From: Nocardioides sp.
GTDB taxonomy: Bacteria > Actinomycetota > Actinomycetes > Propionibacteriales > Nocardioidaceae
DNA length: 13,681 bases
NCBI GenBank assembly: GCA_021166815.1
Contig: JAJPEO010000391.1
Span: 1 to 13,681, forward strand
Reading direction: 5' to 3'
Both the position numbers and the translations under genes were made by a program. Numbering within the stretch: the stretch's first letter is position 1; the number at the start of each line of letters is the position of its first letter. Positions 13,658 to 13,681 of this stretch are shown here, in pieces. The notes under the pieces were generated by a model. It was not told the origin of the DNA. It did no database searches and was given only the letters and a program-made list of their open reading frames with translations.

Positions 13658-13679
13658 CCTGGCGGTTTCCCCGCCTAGG
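13658..13679 (+). terminator. Hairpin 20 nt downstream of pdxY, likely terminator
   Basis: GGCGG (13661-13665) and CCGCC (13671-13675) form a 5-bp stem with loop TTTCC; CCT (13658-13660) and AGG (13677-13679) extend it across a one-base bulge. It sits 19 nt after the pdxY stop. The window ends here, so a following T-run or a neighbouring convergent gene cannot be judged, and it could also be one copy of a dispersed palindromic element. Confidence 0.4.
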
Positions 13680-13681
13680 CG

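Overview
The window is very GC-rich, almost completely coding on one strand or the other, and uses TGA stops heavily. Together with the gene families (OtsA-type C-terminus, SigK/RskA, PAKKA-type tails, GabD2-like dehydrogenase, leaderless -10 boxes, a KstR-type operator) this points to a high-GC actinomycete, most likely of the Nocardioidaceae or a related group. The taxon is an inference; no rRNA or tRNA gene is present.

Layout. (1) Bases 1-108 hold the last 35 codons of a plus-strand gene, probably otsA. (2) Bases 112-3759 are a minus-strand block, read from high to low coordinates: a secreted fasciclin-domain protein, an ECF sigma factor of the SigK type, its membrane anti-sigma factor (RskA type, 14-nt overlap), and a stand-alone FMN/3Fe-4S glutamate-synthase-domain protein. 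(3) From 3873 a plus-strand block carries a PhaC/lipase-like alpha/beta hydrolase with a lysine/alanine-rich tail, a GPH/MFS transporter, a PLP-dependent lyase of the sphingosine-1-phosphate lyase/decarboxylase family (4-nt overlap with the transporter), uracil-DNA glycosylase, and a DODA-type extradiol dioxygenase with its own promoter and operator-like palindrome. (4) Bases 9452-12648 are a minus-strand two-gene operon: a GMC FAD alcohol dehydrogenase followed by an aldehyde dehydrogenase (4-nt ATGA overlap). (5) A divergent intergenic region (12649-12774) contains a perfect match to the KstR consensus TNNAACNNGTTNNA. (6) pdxY (pyridoxal kinase) runs from 12775 to 13638.

How the genes may work together. 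SigK-RskA plus a fasciclin protein repeats a regulator-target pairing known from mycobacteria (MPT70/MPT83). GMC dehydrogenase plus aldehyde dehydrogenase would convert an alcohol to a carboxylate in two steps, apparently under a sterol/lipid-type TetR regulator. The transporter and PLP lyase are translationally coupled and probably act on one imported substrate.

I saw no mobile element, CRISPR array, tRNA or rRNA. No wholly new multi-gene system is evident. The points most worth a second look are the KstR-like site, the tailed PhaC-like hydrolase, the transporter-lyase pair, and the recurrent -10 boxes placed 6-7 nt before start codons.
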